A DNA stretch of 64,000 bases from Streptomyces sp. CB03234 (GTDB lineage Bacteria; Actinomycetota; Actinomycetes; Streptomycetales; Streptomycetaceae), in NCBI RefSeq assembly GCF_001905885.1, contig NZ_LIYH01000002.1, forward strand, positions 549,591-613,590, given 5' to 3'. Numbering within the stretch: the stretch's first letter is position 1; every line of letters begins with the position of its first letter. Of this stretch, positions 55,207 to 63,846 are shown piece after piece. Below the pieces are notes generated by a model. That model saw only the letters and a program-made list of their open reading frames with translations. It was not told the DNA's origin and made no database searches. Both the position numbers and the translations under genes were made by a program.

Positions 55207-56316
55207 TCAGCCGGCGTGGAGGACCCGGAAGCGGTCGGGTTCCGCCGGATCTCGATCGACGATCTGGATGGGCGGCCAGGCCCATTGCCAGACGCTGATG
55301 CCTGGTGTGCGGGAGAACCGGATCTTCCCGCGGGTGCCTTCGACGGCGACGCGCGGCCAGGATTCGGCCGTGCGCGCCCGGTCCGTGCCGTAGGAACGCA
55401 GCACATCGGCGAGGACGGCGATGGTGTCGTAGCCCTCGAAGGCGACGAAGGAGGGCGCTTCGGACAGCCGCTCGCGGAGGGCCGTCTCGACTCGCGCGCC
55501 GAGTGGGCTCAGGCGCTCGGGCAGGTAGCGCAGGAACGGGATCGCGGCGCCGTCGTCGCCCAGCAGCATCGCCCATTCGGCGAATTCCGGTTGCCCGGCC
55601 GGGGCACCGATCAGGGTCTCGGCGAGGCGTTTGTCGTCGCGGACAGCCTTGACGATCGACACTGCCGGCTCCGGGTGGCCGACCAGAAGGAGGAGGGCCG
55701 TCGCGCGGTGGTCGACGAGTGCGTCGCACACCGCGGCGGGGGAGAGTGCGCTCATGTCGAGTTCGATGACGGTGCCGCCGCGTGGAGCGAGGTGGTCCCG
55801 CAGGATGCGGGTTCCAGCTGCCCAGTAGACGCTCGGCTGGGCCGCTACGGCGATGCGGCTGTGGCCCGCCCCGAGGAGGAAGGCCGCGTAGAGCTGCCAG
55901 CCCCGTGACTGCGGCGGGGCGAGGCGCGCGACCCGTTCCGTCGGCTCCTCGGTGAGCGCGTCGAGAACCGCTGACGAGCAGAGGAACGGCAGGCCGAGGG
56001 CGTCGGCCCGGGTAGCAGCGGCGCGAGCCACGACGCTGTGATACTCCCCCGCCAGGGCAGCCACGCCCAGGCCGGCCAATTCGTCCACGGCCGCCGCGGC
56101 CCTCTGTGGATCGGCCGCGGTGTCCCGGACCACCAGCTCCAGTGGCCTTCCGACGATCCCGTCGGCGTCATTGACGTCGCGAACGGCCAGCTCGAGTCCA
56201 GCGAGCAAGTGCCGGCCTGCCTCGACCCAGCCAGGCCGCGTCAGCGGCGCGAGAGCGCCGATCCGGACGGCTGATTCGTCGGTCCGCTCGGCTGGTGTCG
56301 ATGGTGGCGTATGCAT
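55207..56316 (-). CDS. Periplasmic-binding-protein-like (Peripla_BP_6) protein lacking a signal peptide
   Basis: The 369-residue protein has the fold of branched-chain amino-acid ABC binding proteins: VRIGALAPLTRPGWVEAGRH, LAVRDVNDADGIVGRPLELV, TAADPQRAAAAVDELAGLGV and PSFVAFEGYDTIAVLADVL. The N-terminus (TPPSTPAERTDE) has no hydrophobic signal or lipobox. No ABC permease or ATPase genes are adjacent. It may act as a cytoplasmic ligand sensor or be a relic. I used the ATG at 56316. Confidence 0.82.
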   Translation of the reverse strand: MHTPPSTPAERTDESAVRIGALAPLTRPGWVEAGRHLLAGLELAVRDVNDADGIVGRPLELVVRDTAADPQRAAAAVDELAGLGVAALAGEYHSVVARAAATRADALGLPFLCSSAVLDALTEEPTERVARLAPPQSRGWQLYAAFLLGAGHSRIAVAAQPSVYWAAGTRILRDHLAPRGGTVIELDMSALSPAAVCDALVDHRATALLLLVGHPEPAVSIVKAVRDDKRLAETLIGAPAGQPEFAEWAMLLGDDGAAIPFLRYLPERLSPLGARVETALRERLSEAPSFVAFEGYDTIAVLADVLRSYGTDRARTAESWPRVAVEGTRGKIRFSRTPGISVWQWAWPPIQIVDRDPAEPDRFRVLHAG

Positions 56317-56469
56317 GCCTTGGCGTCTCCCGAGTGCCGATCCGGTTGCGGTTCGCCGGATCGCAGAGTGATCGTCAGTGGCGCCGAGGGTAGCCGAGCC
56401 GAGAAATCTCCAGGTCGATGGGGGCGGGGCAGGGGCCGTGCGCGGGGGCTCGGCGGTATGGGGTGCTAT

Positions 56470-56497
56470 AAGGGGCGGGCCCGCAGGCCTGCCCCTT
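56470..56497 (-). terminator. Hairpin after the DUF4242 gene
   Basis: AAGGGGCGGGCC pairs with GGCCTGCCCCTT with one mismatch around CGCA, 22 bp past the DUF4242 stop on the minus strand. Confidence 0.75.
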
Positions 56498-56518
56498 GGT
56501 GAGGGATTGCCATTGTCG

Positions 56519-56767
56519 TCAGACCGACAGGGGCACCTCGTGGATCTCGTCGGCGGCGTGGCCGGTGCGTTCGTGGATGCGCTTGACGGCTTCGGCGGAG
56601 GGGCCGGTGGACAGGCAGTAGACGGTGCCAGACTCCGGGTCGGCCCAGGCCCGCTCGAAGTGCACGCCTTCCTCCTTCTCTATGGCGAGGTCCGCCTGGT
56701 GGGCCTCGCTCAGCTGCTCGGACGTGATGCCCTTCATTCCTCGGTGGACGTCCATGTACGTGCCCAT
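56519..56767 (-). CDS. DUF4242 small protein (SCO4226-like nickel-binding family)
   Basis: The 82-residue protein opens TYMDVHRGMKGITSEQL and continues with EGVHFERAWADPESGTVYC, then EAVKRIHERTGHAADEI. This is the pattern of DUF4242, whose S. coelicolor member was described as nickel-binding. His residues in VHRG and VHFE are candidate ligands. GGAGGAGCGGGAG upstream makes ATG 56767 secure. It follows the threonine-synthase-like gene by 59 bp on the same strand. Confidence 0.88.
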   Translation of the reverse strand: MGTYMDVHRGMKGITSEQLSEAHQADLAIEKEEGVHFERAWADPESGTVYCLSTGPSAEAVKRIHERTGHAADEIHEVPLSV

Positions 56768-56826
56768 GGCTCCCGCTCCTCCGGCTGTTCGGTTTCGGCC
56801 CCTCTTCCATGCTGCACCCGCCGGCG

Positions 56827-57942
56827 TCAGGTGGCGCGCGAACCGGCCGCGAGGCCCGTTTTCGCGCCGGCGCCGCACAGGGGGACCACGACGCCGCCGT
56901 CCCGCGGCTCGGCGGTGATGGCCGCCCAGCACGCCACGCCCGTCGACTCGACGAACAGCCCACGCGCGGCCAAGTCCAGTTGTGCGGCCCGGATCTGTTC
57001 CTCCGTCACCGTGAGGAAGGTGCCGCCCGACTCGCGTACCGCCCGCAGGATCTGGCGGGCGCGCGGCGGGTACGGGATGGCGATGCCCTCGGCGAGGGTG
57101 GCCCTCATCGGCGCCGGGGCCGGCACGTCGTCGGCGCCCGCCCGGAACGCCTCCGCCAGCGGCGCCACCGCCTCCGCCTGTACGGCCACCAGGGCGGGGC
57201 GTGACCGGATCAGGCCGTGCGCGTACAGCTCGGCGGTGGCGAGGGCGGCGCCCAGGAGCAGGGTGCCGTTGCCGACGGGGACGACGAGGGTGCCGGGCAG
57301 CCGCCCGCCGAGGTCCTCCCACAGCTCGTACACGTACGTCTTCGTACCGTGCAGGAAGTACGGGTTGAAGACGTGCGAGGCGTAGAAGGTGTCCGGCTCG
57401 TCGGCGGCTTCGCGGGCGGCCCGCGCGGTGGCCTCCCGGTCGCCGGGGACGACCGTCAGCCGTGCCCCGTGCGCGCGGATCTGTTCCACCTTCTTGGGGG
57501 AGGTGCCCTCGGGGACGTACACCGTGCAGTCCAGTCCCGCGCGGGCGCAGTACGCCGCCATGGCGGTGCCCGCGTTGCCGCTGCTGTCGGCGATCACGCG
57601 GCGCGGCGCGAGGCGGCGGGCGAGCTCGGCGAGCATGACGGCGCCGCGGTCCTTGAACGACAGGGTCGGCATCAGGAAGTCGAGCTTGGCCGAGACGGTG
57701 TCCGTGAGGCGGACGAGCGGGGTGCGGCCCTCGCCGAGCGAGAGTTGCGGATCGGAGAGCGGCAGCGCCTCCTCGTACCGCCACAGTGAACCGACGCGGC
57801 CCGCGAGCGACGCCAGGGGGACGGGGGCGGCCGTGAAATCCAGGTCCCAAGGGCCCCGGCATTCGGGACAGCGCCAGGTCAGGGACGAAACGGATGATCC
57901 GGCGCCGCATCGCGGACATACGTATGCCGTCGTGATCGTCAT
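56827..57942 (-). CDS. Threonine-synthase-like PLP enzyme with N-terminal zinc ribbon
   Basis: The 371-residue fold-type II PLP enzyme has a Cys4 motif (CPRCG and CPECRG) and EGRTPLVRL. The PLP lysine is in LSFKDRGAVMLAEL, and SSGNAGTAMAAYCARAG and a glycine loop in VPVGNGTLLLG follow. Its length and motifs resemble threonine synthase, but the substrate could be another phospho- or beta-substituted amino acid. ATG 57942 is used; ATG 57954 is in frame and equally lacks a strong ribosome site. Confidence 0.87.
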   Translation of the reverse strand: MTITTAYVCPRCGAGSSVSSLTWRCPECRGPWDLDFTAAPVPLASLAGRVGSLWRYEEALPLSDPQLSLGEGRTPLVRLTDTVSAKLDFLMPTLSFKDRGAVMLAELARRLAPRRVIADSSGNAGTAMAAYCARAGLDCTVYVPEGTSPKKVEQIRAHGARLTVVPGDREATARAAREAADEPDTFYASHVFNPYFLHGTKTYVYELWEDLGGRLPGTLVVPVGNGTLLLGAALATAELYAHGLIRSRPALVAVQAEAVAPLAEAFRAGADDVPAPAPMRATLAEGIAIPYPPRARQILRAVRESGGTFLTVTEEQIRAAQLDLAARGLFVESTGVACWAAITAEPRDGGVVVPLCGAGAKTGLAAGSRAT

Positions 57943-58135
57943 GAACCGCAGCATGTCACTTGTGTGGCGGGCCTGTTACCGGCGCGTCAGGACCCTTGTG
58001 TGATTCCTATGGATCGGTCAATCTTTCGCTCGGCAGTGGGATTCCGGCAACGCCGCGTACCCAGTGGCGCTTGCTTGTCATGCCCCTGTCGCAAACCCCC
58101 ACAGCAACGCACCACCAATGAGGAGGACCCCTCAC

Positions 58136-59713
58136 ATGTCAGTGATGCGTACCCCGCGGCGAAGACTGGCCGCAGCCGGCGCCACCGTCGTCGCCGCCCT
58201 CGCGCTCGGCACCCTCTCCGCCCTCCCGGCCACCGCGGCCGAGGCCGCCCCGGAAGGCGTGATCGAGAACGCCGGAGCCCCCGGCGCCATCGCGGGCAGC
58301 TACATCGTCACCCTCGACGAGTCCGCCGCCGACGCCGAGTCCAAGGCGGGCAAGGCGGTCGCCGCCAAGTACGGCGCGAAGATCGAGAAGACGTACACCT
58401 CCGCCCTCAACGGCTACGCGGTCGAACTTTCCGAGGCCCAGGCGAAGAAGCTCGCCGCCGACCCGGCCGTCGACTCCGTCGTACAGAACCGCGTCTTCAG
58501 CATCAACGGCACCCAGCCGTCGCCGCCGTCCTGGGGCCTGGACCGGATCGACCAGCGCGCCCTGCCGCTCAACCAGAGCTACACCTACCCCGAGCCGGCG
58601 GGCGACGGCGTCACCGCGTACATCATCGACACCGGCGTACGCATCACCCACAGCGACTTCGGCGGGCGGGCCTCCTACGGCTACGACGCCATCGACAACG
58701 ACAACACGGCACAGGACGGCCACGGTCACGGCACGCACGTCGCCGGCACCGTCGCCGGGTCCTCCTACGGTGTGGCCAAGAAGGCCAGGATCGTCGGCGT
58801 CCGCGTGCTCAACAACTCCGGTTCCGGCACCACCGCGCAGGTCGTCGCGGGCATCGACTGGGTGACCCGTAACGCCGTCAAGCCGGCCGTGGCGAACATG
58901 AGTCTGGGCGGCGGCGCGGACTCCGCCCTCGACACCGCCGTACGCAACTCCATAGCCTCCGGCATCACGTACGCCATCGCGGCGGGCAACGACGGCCGTG
59001 ACGCCTCCGGCACCTCGCCGGCGCGCGTCACCGAGGCCATCACGGTCGGCTCGACCACCAGCACGGACGCGCGCTCCAGCTTCTCCAACTACGGCAGCGT
59101 GCTGGACCTGTTCGCGCCCGGCTCCTCCATCACCTCCGCGTGGAACAACAGCGACACCGCCACCAGCACCATCTCCGGTACGTCGATGGCGACCCCGCAC
59201 GTCGCCGGCGCCGCGGCCCTGTACCTGGCGAACAACCGGACGGCCACCCCGTCGCAGGTCGCCACCGCCCTCACCTCCGCCGCCACCAGCGGCGTGGTGG
59301 GCAACCCGGGCACCGGCTCCCCGAACCGCCTGCTGTACGTGGGTGACGGCGGCACCACCCCGCCGCCCGGCAAGCGATTCGAGAACACCGCCGACTACGC
59401 GATCAACGACAACTCCACCGTCGAGTCGCCGATCACCGTCAGCGGCGTCACGGGCAACGCCCCGTCAACTCTTCAGGTGCCTGTGAACATCGTTCACACG
59501 TACATCGGTGACCTCCAGGTGCAGCTCATCGCGCCCGACGGCACCGCGTACACGCTCAAGGGCTATGGCACGGGCGGCAGTTCCGACAACATCAACACCA
59601 CGTACACGGTCAACGCCTCGTCCGAGGTCGCGAACGGCACGTGGAAGCTGCGGGTGAGTGACAACGCGAACTACGACACCGGGAAGATCGACTCCTGGGC
59701 CCTGCAGTTCTGA
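58136..59713 (+). CDS. Secreted subtilisin-like (S8) protease with P-domain
   Basis: The 525-residue protein has a signal peptide (to about residue 40). An I9 propeptide (SYIVTLDESAADAESKAGKA to VVQNRVFS) precedes an S8A catalytic domain with Asp165 (IIDTGVR), His201 (GHGTHVAGTVAG) and Ser350 (GTSMATPHVAG). A C-terminal proprotein-convertase P-domain begins near RFENTADYAI. It should be an exported protease activated by loss of the propeptide. The AGGAGGA ribosome site 8 bp before ATG 58136 fixes the start. Confidence 0.95.
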   Translation: MSVMRTPRRRLAAAGATVVAALALGTLSALPATAAEAAPEGVIENAGAPGAIAGSYIVTLDESAADAESKAGKAVAAKYGAKIEKTYTSALNGYAVELSEAQAKKLAADPAVDSVVQNRVFSINGTQPSPPSWGLDRIDQRALPLNQSYTYPEPAGDGVTAYIIDTGVRITHSDFGGRASYGYDAIDNDNTAQDGHGHGTHVAGTVAGSSYGVAKKARIVGVRVLNNSGSGTTAQVVAGIDWVTRNAVKPAVANMSLGGGADSALDTAVRNSIASGITYAIAAGNDGRDASGTSPARVTEAITVGSTTSTDARSSFSNYGSVLDLFAPGSSITSAWNNSDTATSTISGTSMATPHVAGAAALYLANNRTATPSQVATALTSAATSGVVGNPGTGSPNRLLYVGDGGTTPPPGKRFENTADYAINDNSTVESPITVSGVTGNAPSTLQVPVNIVHTYIGDLQVQLIAPDGTAYTLKGYGTGGSSDNINTTYTVNASSEVANGTWKLRVSDNANYDTGKIDSWALQF

Positions 59714-59731
59714 AACGTTGAGTGACTGACG

Positions 59732-59764
59732 AGGGGTGGTCACCGGCTTGCGGTGACCACCCCT
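59732..59764 (+). terminator. Perfect 14-bp hairpin after the protease gene
   Basis: AGGGGTGGTCACCG pairs with CGGTGACCACCCCT around GCTTG. There is no U-tract. Confidence 0.88.
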
Positions 59765-59895
59765 TCGTGTTGCCGTCATTCGCCTGGAATGTTCCCTTCG
59801 TTACTCGCATTCCGCCTCCTGCCGTCGACCGCGTACGATGCGCCAGCCGCGCGCGCATTCGATTCGTCCCGCCCCCGACAGGAGCACCGAGAACC

Positions 59896-61050
59896 GTGGA
59901 ACCGTCCTCCCAGGGACCGCCCCAGGGATCGCCCCAGGGGTCCCCTCAGGGATCCCCCCAGAGCGCCCCCCAGGGCTGGCCCCCGCCCCAGCAGCCGCAC
60001 CCGCCGTTCTACGGCGTCCCGGGACCGCCGCCGCCCTCGGCGAGCGTCAACGGGCTCGCCATCGCCTCACTCGTCGTCGGCATCGTGTGCCTGGTGCCGC
60101 CGCTCGGCCTGATCCTCGGCGGGATCGCGCTCGGGCGGATCAGGAAGAAGGGCGAGCGGGGCAAGGGGCTGGCGATCACCGGCATGATCCTTTCCCTGGT
60201 CAGCACGCTGCTGGTGGTGGCAGGCCTGGCCACGGGCGCGTTCCGCGACGTCTACGACGGCGCGCGGGAGGTCGCGGACGAGGTGTCGCGTACGCGCTCG
60301 ACCTTCGACCTGCGCAAGGGGCAGTGCTTCAACAGCCCGAGCGGCGCCATCGAGGCAGAGACCGCCGACGTCACGATCGTCGACTGTGCCAAGCCGCACG
60401 ACGGTGAGATAACCGGCACCTTCAAGATCACCGAGTTCGACAAGTGGCCCGGCGACAAGCCCATCGAGCCGATCGCCGAGAAGCGGTGCGATGTGCTCAA
60501 CGCGGCGTACGCGCTGGACAGCTGGGCGATCCCCGACAACGCGTGGATGTACTACTACCAGCCCAGCAAGGAGAGCTGGGCGATCGGGGACCGCGCCGTG
60601 ACCTGCGCCTTCGCCGCCGAGAAGGGCAAGCTCACGGGCTCGGTGCGCAGCGACGAGACGACCCTCGACGAGCACCAGCTGGCCTTCCTGAAGCCGGTCA
60701 ACCAGATCGACGCCGCCCTGTGGGAGGAGCCGGAGGCCGACGTCGAGGAGGACCAGGAGGCCAACGTGGCGTGGGCCGGGAAGGTGTCGTCGACCCTGAG
60801 CGGGGCGGTCGCGAAGCTGCGGGCGCACCCGTGGCCGGCCGGCGCGCAGCAGCCGGTGACGGACCTGGTCGAGGAGCTGGAGTCGGCCCGGAAGCACTGG
60901 GCGAAGATGGCGGACGCCACGGACCCGGACACCTTCTGGGAGCACTACGACCCCGCGTACGACGGGCTGCCCGCCGACATGGGCGCGAAGGTGCGCGGCG
61001 CGCTGAAGCTGGACGTGACGCCGCCGGCGGACAGCGCGGGGACCACCTGA
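59896..61050 (+). CDS. DUF4190 and septum-formation-domain membrane protein
   Basis: The 384-residue protein has a Gln/Pro/Gly-rich N-terminus with QGSPQGSPQGSPQ repeats. Two membrane segments with the DUF4190 hallmarks SVNGLAIASLVVGIVCL and GIALGRIRKKGERGKGLAIT follow. An extracytoplasmic Septum_form-like domain then shows GQCFNSP, VDCAKPHDGEITG and RAVTCAFA with paired Cys. GTG 59896 follows AGGAG. Septum-formation-domain proteins are associated with envelope or division functions; the direct role is unknown. Confidence 0.85.
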   Translation: MEPSSQGPPQGSPQGSPQGSPQSAPQGWPPPQQPHPPFYGVPGPPPPSASVNGLAIASLVVGIVCLVPPLGLILGGIALGRIRKKGERGKGLAITGMILSLVSTLLVVAGLATGAFRDVYDGAREVADEVSRTRSTFDLRKGQCFNSPSGAIEAETADVTIVDCAKPHDGEITGTFKITEFDKWPGDKPIEPIAEKRCDVLNAAYALDSWAIPDNAWMYYYQPSKESWAIGDRAVTCAFAAEKGKLTGSVRSDETTLDEHQLAFLKPVNQIDAALWEEPEADVEEDQEANVAWAGKVSSTLSGAVAKLRAHPWPAGAQQPVTDLVEELESARKHWAKMADATDPDTFWEHYDPAYDGLPADMGAKVRGALKLDVTPPADSAGTT

Positions 61051-61163
61051 GTGGTACGGGGCCGGCGTCCCTCTCCCGGGGCACCGGCTTCGGGCTCGTA
61101 CCCATGGTGAACTGGTGCTCAAACGGCGGTCATCACTTCGAGTGAAACCTTGGCCCATGCTTG

Positions 61164-61175
61164 CGTTGCGCAACG
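61164..61175. promoter_or_regulatory. Perfect palindrome CGTTGCGCAACG upstream of the GntR gene
   Basis: This 12-bp dyad is embedded in several TTGC repeats 48 bp before the GntR start. Its position and symmetry fit an autoregulatory operator of the GntR protein, which I infer rather than see. Confidence 0.5.
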
Positions 61176-61222
61176 GACGGTTGCCAGGCTGTTGCTGTCT
61201 GTCAACCTGATGGGAGTGGCCA

Positions 61223-61975
61223 GTGACCTTCGGTGAGCAGCCCGCCTATCTGCGCGTTGCGAGCGATCTCCGGGAGAAGATCGTCAACGGCTCGCTCCCT
61301 CCCCACACCCGGCTCCCCTCGCAGGCCCGCATCCGGGAGGAGTACGGCGTCTCCGACACCGTCGCCCTGGAGGCCCGCAAGGTGCTGATGGCCGAGGGTC
61401 TGGTGGAGGGCCGCTCGGGGTCGGGGACGTACGTACGGGAGCGGCCCGTGCCGCGCCGGATCGCCCGCTCGGGGTACGGGCTGACGGCCGGCGCCAATCC
61501 CTTCCGGCAGGAGCAGGCGGCCGAAGGCGCGCGCGGCACGTGGGAGTCCAGCAGCGAGCAGGAACCGGCGAGCGCCGCGATCGCCGAGCGGCTCGGCGTC
61601 GAGCCGGGCGAGCGGGTGATGCGGACGCGGTACGTCTTCCGGGACGCGGGGGAGCCGATGATGCTCTCCACCTCCTGGGAGCCGCTCGCCGTCACGGGGC
61701 GTACGCCGGTGATGCTGCCCGAGGAGGGGCCGCTCGGCGGCTGCGGGGTCGTCGAGCGGATGGCCGCGATCGACGTCGTCGTGGACAACGTGGTGGAGGA
61801 GGTCGGGGCGCGGCCCGGGCTGGCGGAGGAGTTGCTGACACTCGGGGGCGTGCCGGGTCATGTGGTGATGGTGGTGGAGCGTACGTACTACGCCTCGGGG
61901 CGGGCGGTCGAGACGGCCGACGTCGTCGTGCCGGCCGACCGGTACCGGATCACCTATCACCTTCCGGTGCGGTGA
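61223..61975 (+). CDS. GntR-family (HutC/UTRA) transcriptional regulator
   Basis: The 250-residue protein has a winged helix (YLRVASDLREKIVNGSLPPH, LPSQARIREEYGVS, ARKVLMAEGLVEG). Its UTRA effector domain has AIAERLGVEPGERVMRTRYV and an ending near ADRYRITYHLPVR. UTRA domains bind sugars or phosphorylated metabolites. GTG 61223 follows GGGAGTGG. The hexanucleotide run and a terminator follow immediately. Confidence 0.92.
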   Translation: MTFGEQPAYLRVASDLREKIVNGSLPPHTRLPSQARIREEYGVSDTVALEARKVLMAEGLVEGRSGSGTYVRERPVPRRIARSGYGLTAGANPFRQEQAAEGARGTWESSSEQEPASAAIAERLGVEPGERVMRTRYVFRDAGEPMMLSTSWEPLAVTGRTPVMLPEEGPLGGCGVVERMAAIDVVVDNVVEEVGARPGLAEELLTLGGVPGHVVMVVERTYYASGRAVETADVVVPADRYRITYHLPVR

Positions 61976-61977
61976 CC

Positions 61978-62011
61978 GTGGCTGTGGCTGTGGCTGTGGC
62001 TGTGGCTGTGG
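61978..62011 (+). repeat. (GTGGCT)n microsatellite, about 5.7 units
   Basis: An uninterrupted hexanucleotide run begins two bases after the GntR stop. It is non-coding and slippage-prone. Confidence 0.85.
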
Positions 62012-62056
62012 TCGGGGCCGGTTGACGGGCATTCAGATCCGCGCGGTTTCGCGCAA

Positions 62057-62084
62057 GGGGGCGCACCCGGCCGGGTGCGCCCCC
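62057..62084 (+). terminator. Perfect 14-bp inverted repeat after the GntR gene
   Basis: GGGGGCGCACCCGG is directly followed by its complement CCGGGTGCGCCCCC and then TTTCC. The real loop is the central CCGG region. Confidence 0.8.
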
Positions 62085-62232
62085 TTTCCTCACCCGATTC
62101 CTGGCCGGATGCGTATCTCTTTGTAAAAAGACGTATCCGCTCAGTAAAGGTCAGGCGTAGGCTCAGGCATATGCGGATTGCGGTTTCGTGGGGATGCTTA
62201 GAAGCGTGCAGGCCGGCGGAGGGTGAGGCGGG

Positions 62233-62412
62233 ATGAGTGAGAGCGGCGCGGTCCTTCCCTGGCTGGTGATCCGGCAGGACGACAACGGCAACCACTATCG
62301 GGTGGGCAGGTACGCGACCAGGGACGAGGCGCAGAAGATCGCCGACAGCCTCGATACCCGCGGACACAAGCAGCTCTACTGGGTGGAGCGCGTCGGTCAG
62401 CCCGCGAGCTGA
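62233..62412 (+). CDS. 59-residue SPOR-domain-like protein
   Basis: This short gene encodes 59 residues, with [20 protein letters not shown] and [20 protein letters not shown]. It resembles the small SPOR-like proteins of Streptomyces. GGAGGGTGAGGCGGG before ATG 62233 is a strong ribosome site, and the frame ends TGA 62410-62412. It sits 44 bp upstream of the Nudix gene, perhaps cotranscribed. The function is unknown. Confidence 0.82.
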   Translation: MSESGAVLPWLVIRQDDNGNHYRVGRYATRDEAQKIADSLDTRGHKQLYWVERVGQPAS

Positions 62413-62455
62413 CCGCGGGCGGGGCGCCGGCCGGCCGCGGGTTACGCTCCGGCGC

Positions 62456-62869
62456 ATGACAGATCGTGTGGTGGTGGCCGGGGCCGTCGTCGACCGGGGG
62501 CGGCTGCTGGCCGCACGCCGTAGCGCCCCTCCGGAGCTGGCCGGCCGCTGGGAGCTGCCCGGCGGCAAGCTGGAGCCGGGCGAGAGCGCGCAGCAGGCGC
62601 TCGTGCGCGAGCTGCGTGAGGAACTGGGCGTGGAGGCGGAGCCGGGCGAACGGATCCCCGGCGAATGGCCGCTGGCGCCCGGTTACGTACTCCAGGTGTG
62701 GACGGCCCGGCTTGTCTCCGGTGAACCGCGCCCGTTGGAGGACCACGACGAACTGCGCTGGCTGTTCCGGTACGAACTGGACACTGTCGACTGGCTGGAT
62801 CAGGACCGTCCCGCCGTGGCCGAGGTCGCGCGCCGACTGCCCACCGGGACGGCCGCCGACCCGGCCTGA
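62456..62869 (+). CDS. Nudix hydrolase, MutT-like
   Basis: The 137-residue protein has the full Nudix box, G-x5-E-x7-REUxEExGU, seen as [20 protein letters not shown] followed by ELG. The flanking WELPGG and [12 protein letters not shown] are typical of MutT/CTP-pyrophosphohydrolase types. It would cleave a nucleoside triphosphate, such as an oxidised dNTP or a CTP analogue, to the monophosphate. ATG 62456 is used. Confidence 0.92.
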   Translation: MTDRVVVAGAVVDRGRLLAARRSAPPELAGRWELPGGKLEPGESAQQALVRELREELGVEAEPGERIPGEWPLAPGYVLQVWTARLVSGEPRPLEDHDELRWLFRYELDTVDWLDQDRPAVAEVARRLPTGTAADPA

Positions 62870-62882
62870 CGGCCTGCTGATC

Positions 62883-62942
62883 CGACGCCCGGCCCCCACG
62901 CCTGACGCCCTGCCCCCGCGCCCGACGCCCTGCCCCCGTGCC
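62883..62942 (+). repeat. Three tandem copies of a 20-bp unit
   Basis: CGACGCCCTGCCCCCGCGCC-type units repeat with two or three differences each, just after the Nudix stop. The remaining 330 bp to the RsbW-like gene show no supported gene. Confidence 0.75.
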
Positions 62943-63211
62943 CGGCCGTGCCCTGAGCGGGCCCCGCCGACCCGGTGTGACGTGTGACGTGTGCCGTGGC
63001 GCCGGGCCGCAGTCGCCTGACGCCCCGTGGGGATCCGCCGCCCGAAGGCGGGGCGGTGTGCCGGTGCCGGGCCGGCGCCCGGCCGCGCGCAGTCGTTCGG
63101 GGGCGCGCCGACGCGCGCGGGCGGACGGTCCTCGGTGCGGAGTGCGCGGCCGCGGTGTACGCCGTTCGTGCCACGATGCGCCCACCGTGGCGATAGCCCG
63201 CCCTGAATATC

Positions 63212-63217
63212 GGGTAT
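63212..63217 (+). promoter_or_regulatory. GGGTAT hexamer, weak candidate stress-sigma -10
   Basis: GGGTAT lies 62 bp before the RsbW-like gene start in a local A/T-rich patch. It matches the -10 element of SigB-type promoters in Streptomyces, but I could not place a matching -35. Confidence 0.3.
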
Positions 63218-63278
63218 GTGCTGATTAACCCACCGAAATTGGACGTGGGTCTGCTGCTCGGTCTGGGAAGTGGTCGGC

Positions 63279-63698
63279 GTGATCGACACCGAAGGCGAGT
63301 GCGCCGAGTGGACTTTTCCGGCTGAACTCGACGCCGTACGCGCCGCCCGCCATGCGGTCCGCGACACGCTGCGCGCGTGGCGGCTGGACCCGGCGATCGG
63401 CGATGTGACGGTGCTGCTGGTGAGCGAGCTGGTGACCAATGCGCTGCGGTATGCCTCGGGCCCGATCGGAGTCCGGCTGATCCGGCTCCACCCTGATGAG
63501 GAACCCTTCCCCTCTCACCCGGCGCTGCTCGTCGAGGTCTCCGATCCGCTTCCGGATCCGCCCCTGGAACGGGTCGCCGGCCCGGACGACGAGGGCGGCA
63601 GAGGGCTGCAACTCGTCGCTTGCACCGCCCGCCGCTGGGGGACCCGAAAGGGCAGGTCGGGCAAGACGGTGTGGTTCGAGCTGGCCCTGCCTGGTTAG
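63279..63698 (+). CDS. RsbW-like serine kinase/ATP-binding regulator
   Basis: The 139-residue GHKL ATPase has TFPAELDAVRAARHAVRDTL and LLVSELVTNALRYASGPIGV (N box Asn). A G1-like VEVSDPLPDPP, the G2-type DDEGGRGLQLVACTARRWG and a final GKTVWFEL follow. It is typical of anti-sigma-type kinases widespread in Streptomyces. GTG 63279 has GGGAAG at proper distance; GTG 63270 is an alternative. The partner is not in the window unless it is the truncated gene at 63847. Confidence 0.88.
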   Translation: MIDTEGECAEWTFPAELDAVRAARHAVRDTLRAWRLDPAIGDVTVLLVSELVTNALRYASGPIGVRLIRLHPDEEPFPSHPALLVEVSDPLPDPPLERVAGPDDEGGRGLQLVACTARRWGTRKGRSGKTVWFELALPG

Positions 63699-63846
63699 AA
63701 GACTGAAGGGACAACGATCACCTTCGGGCTCGGCTCAAAACGAACGAGACCACCCTGTGATCGTGAACGTCGTGCCGCCGGGGGCCGTAGTGCTGAATAC
63801 TGCGGGAATGGCCGGTCCGGTGCGGTGAGCTGGAGGGGACGGTCGC

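Noticed and set aside
63809..63829. Six-codon open frame just before the last gene
   Set aside because: Too short, with no ribosome-site or leader-peptide features such as repeated regulatory codons.
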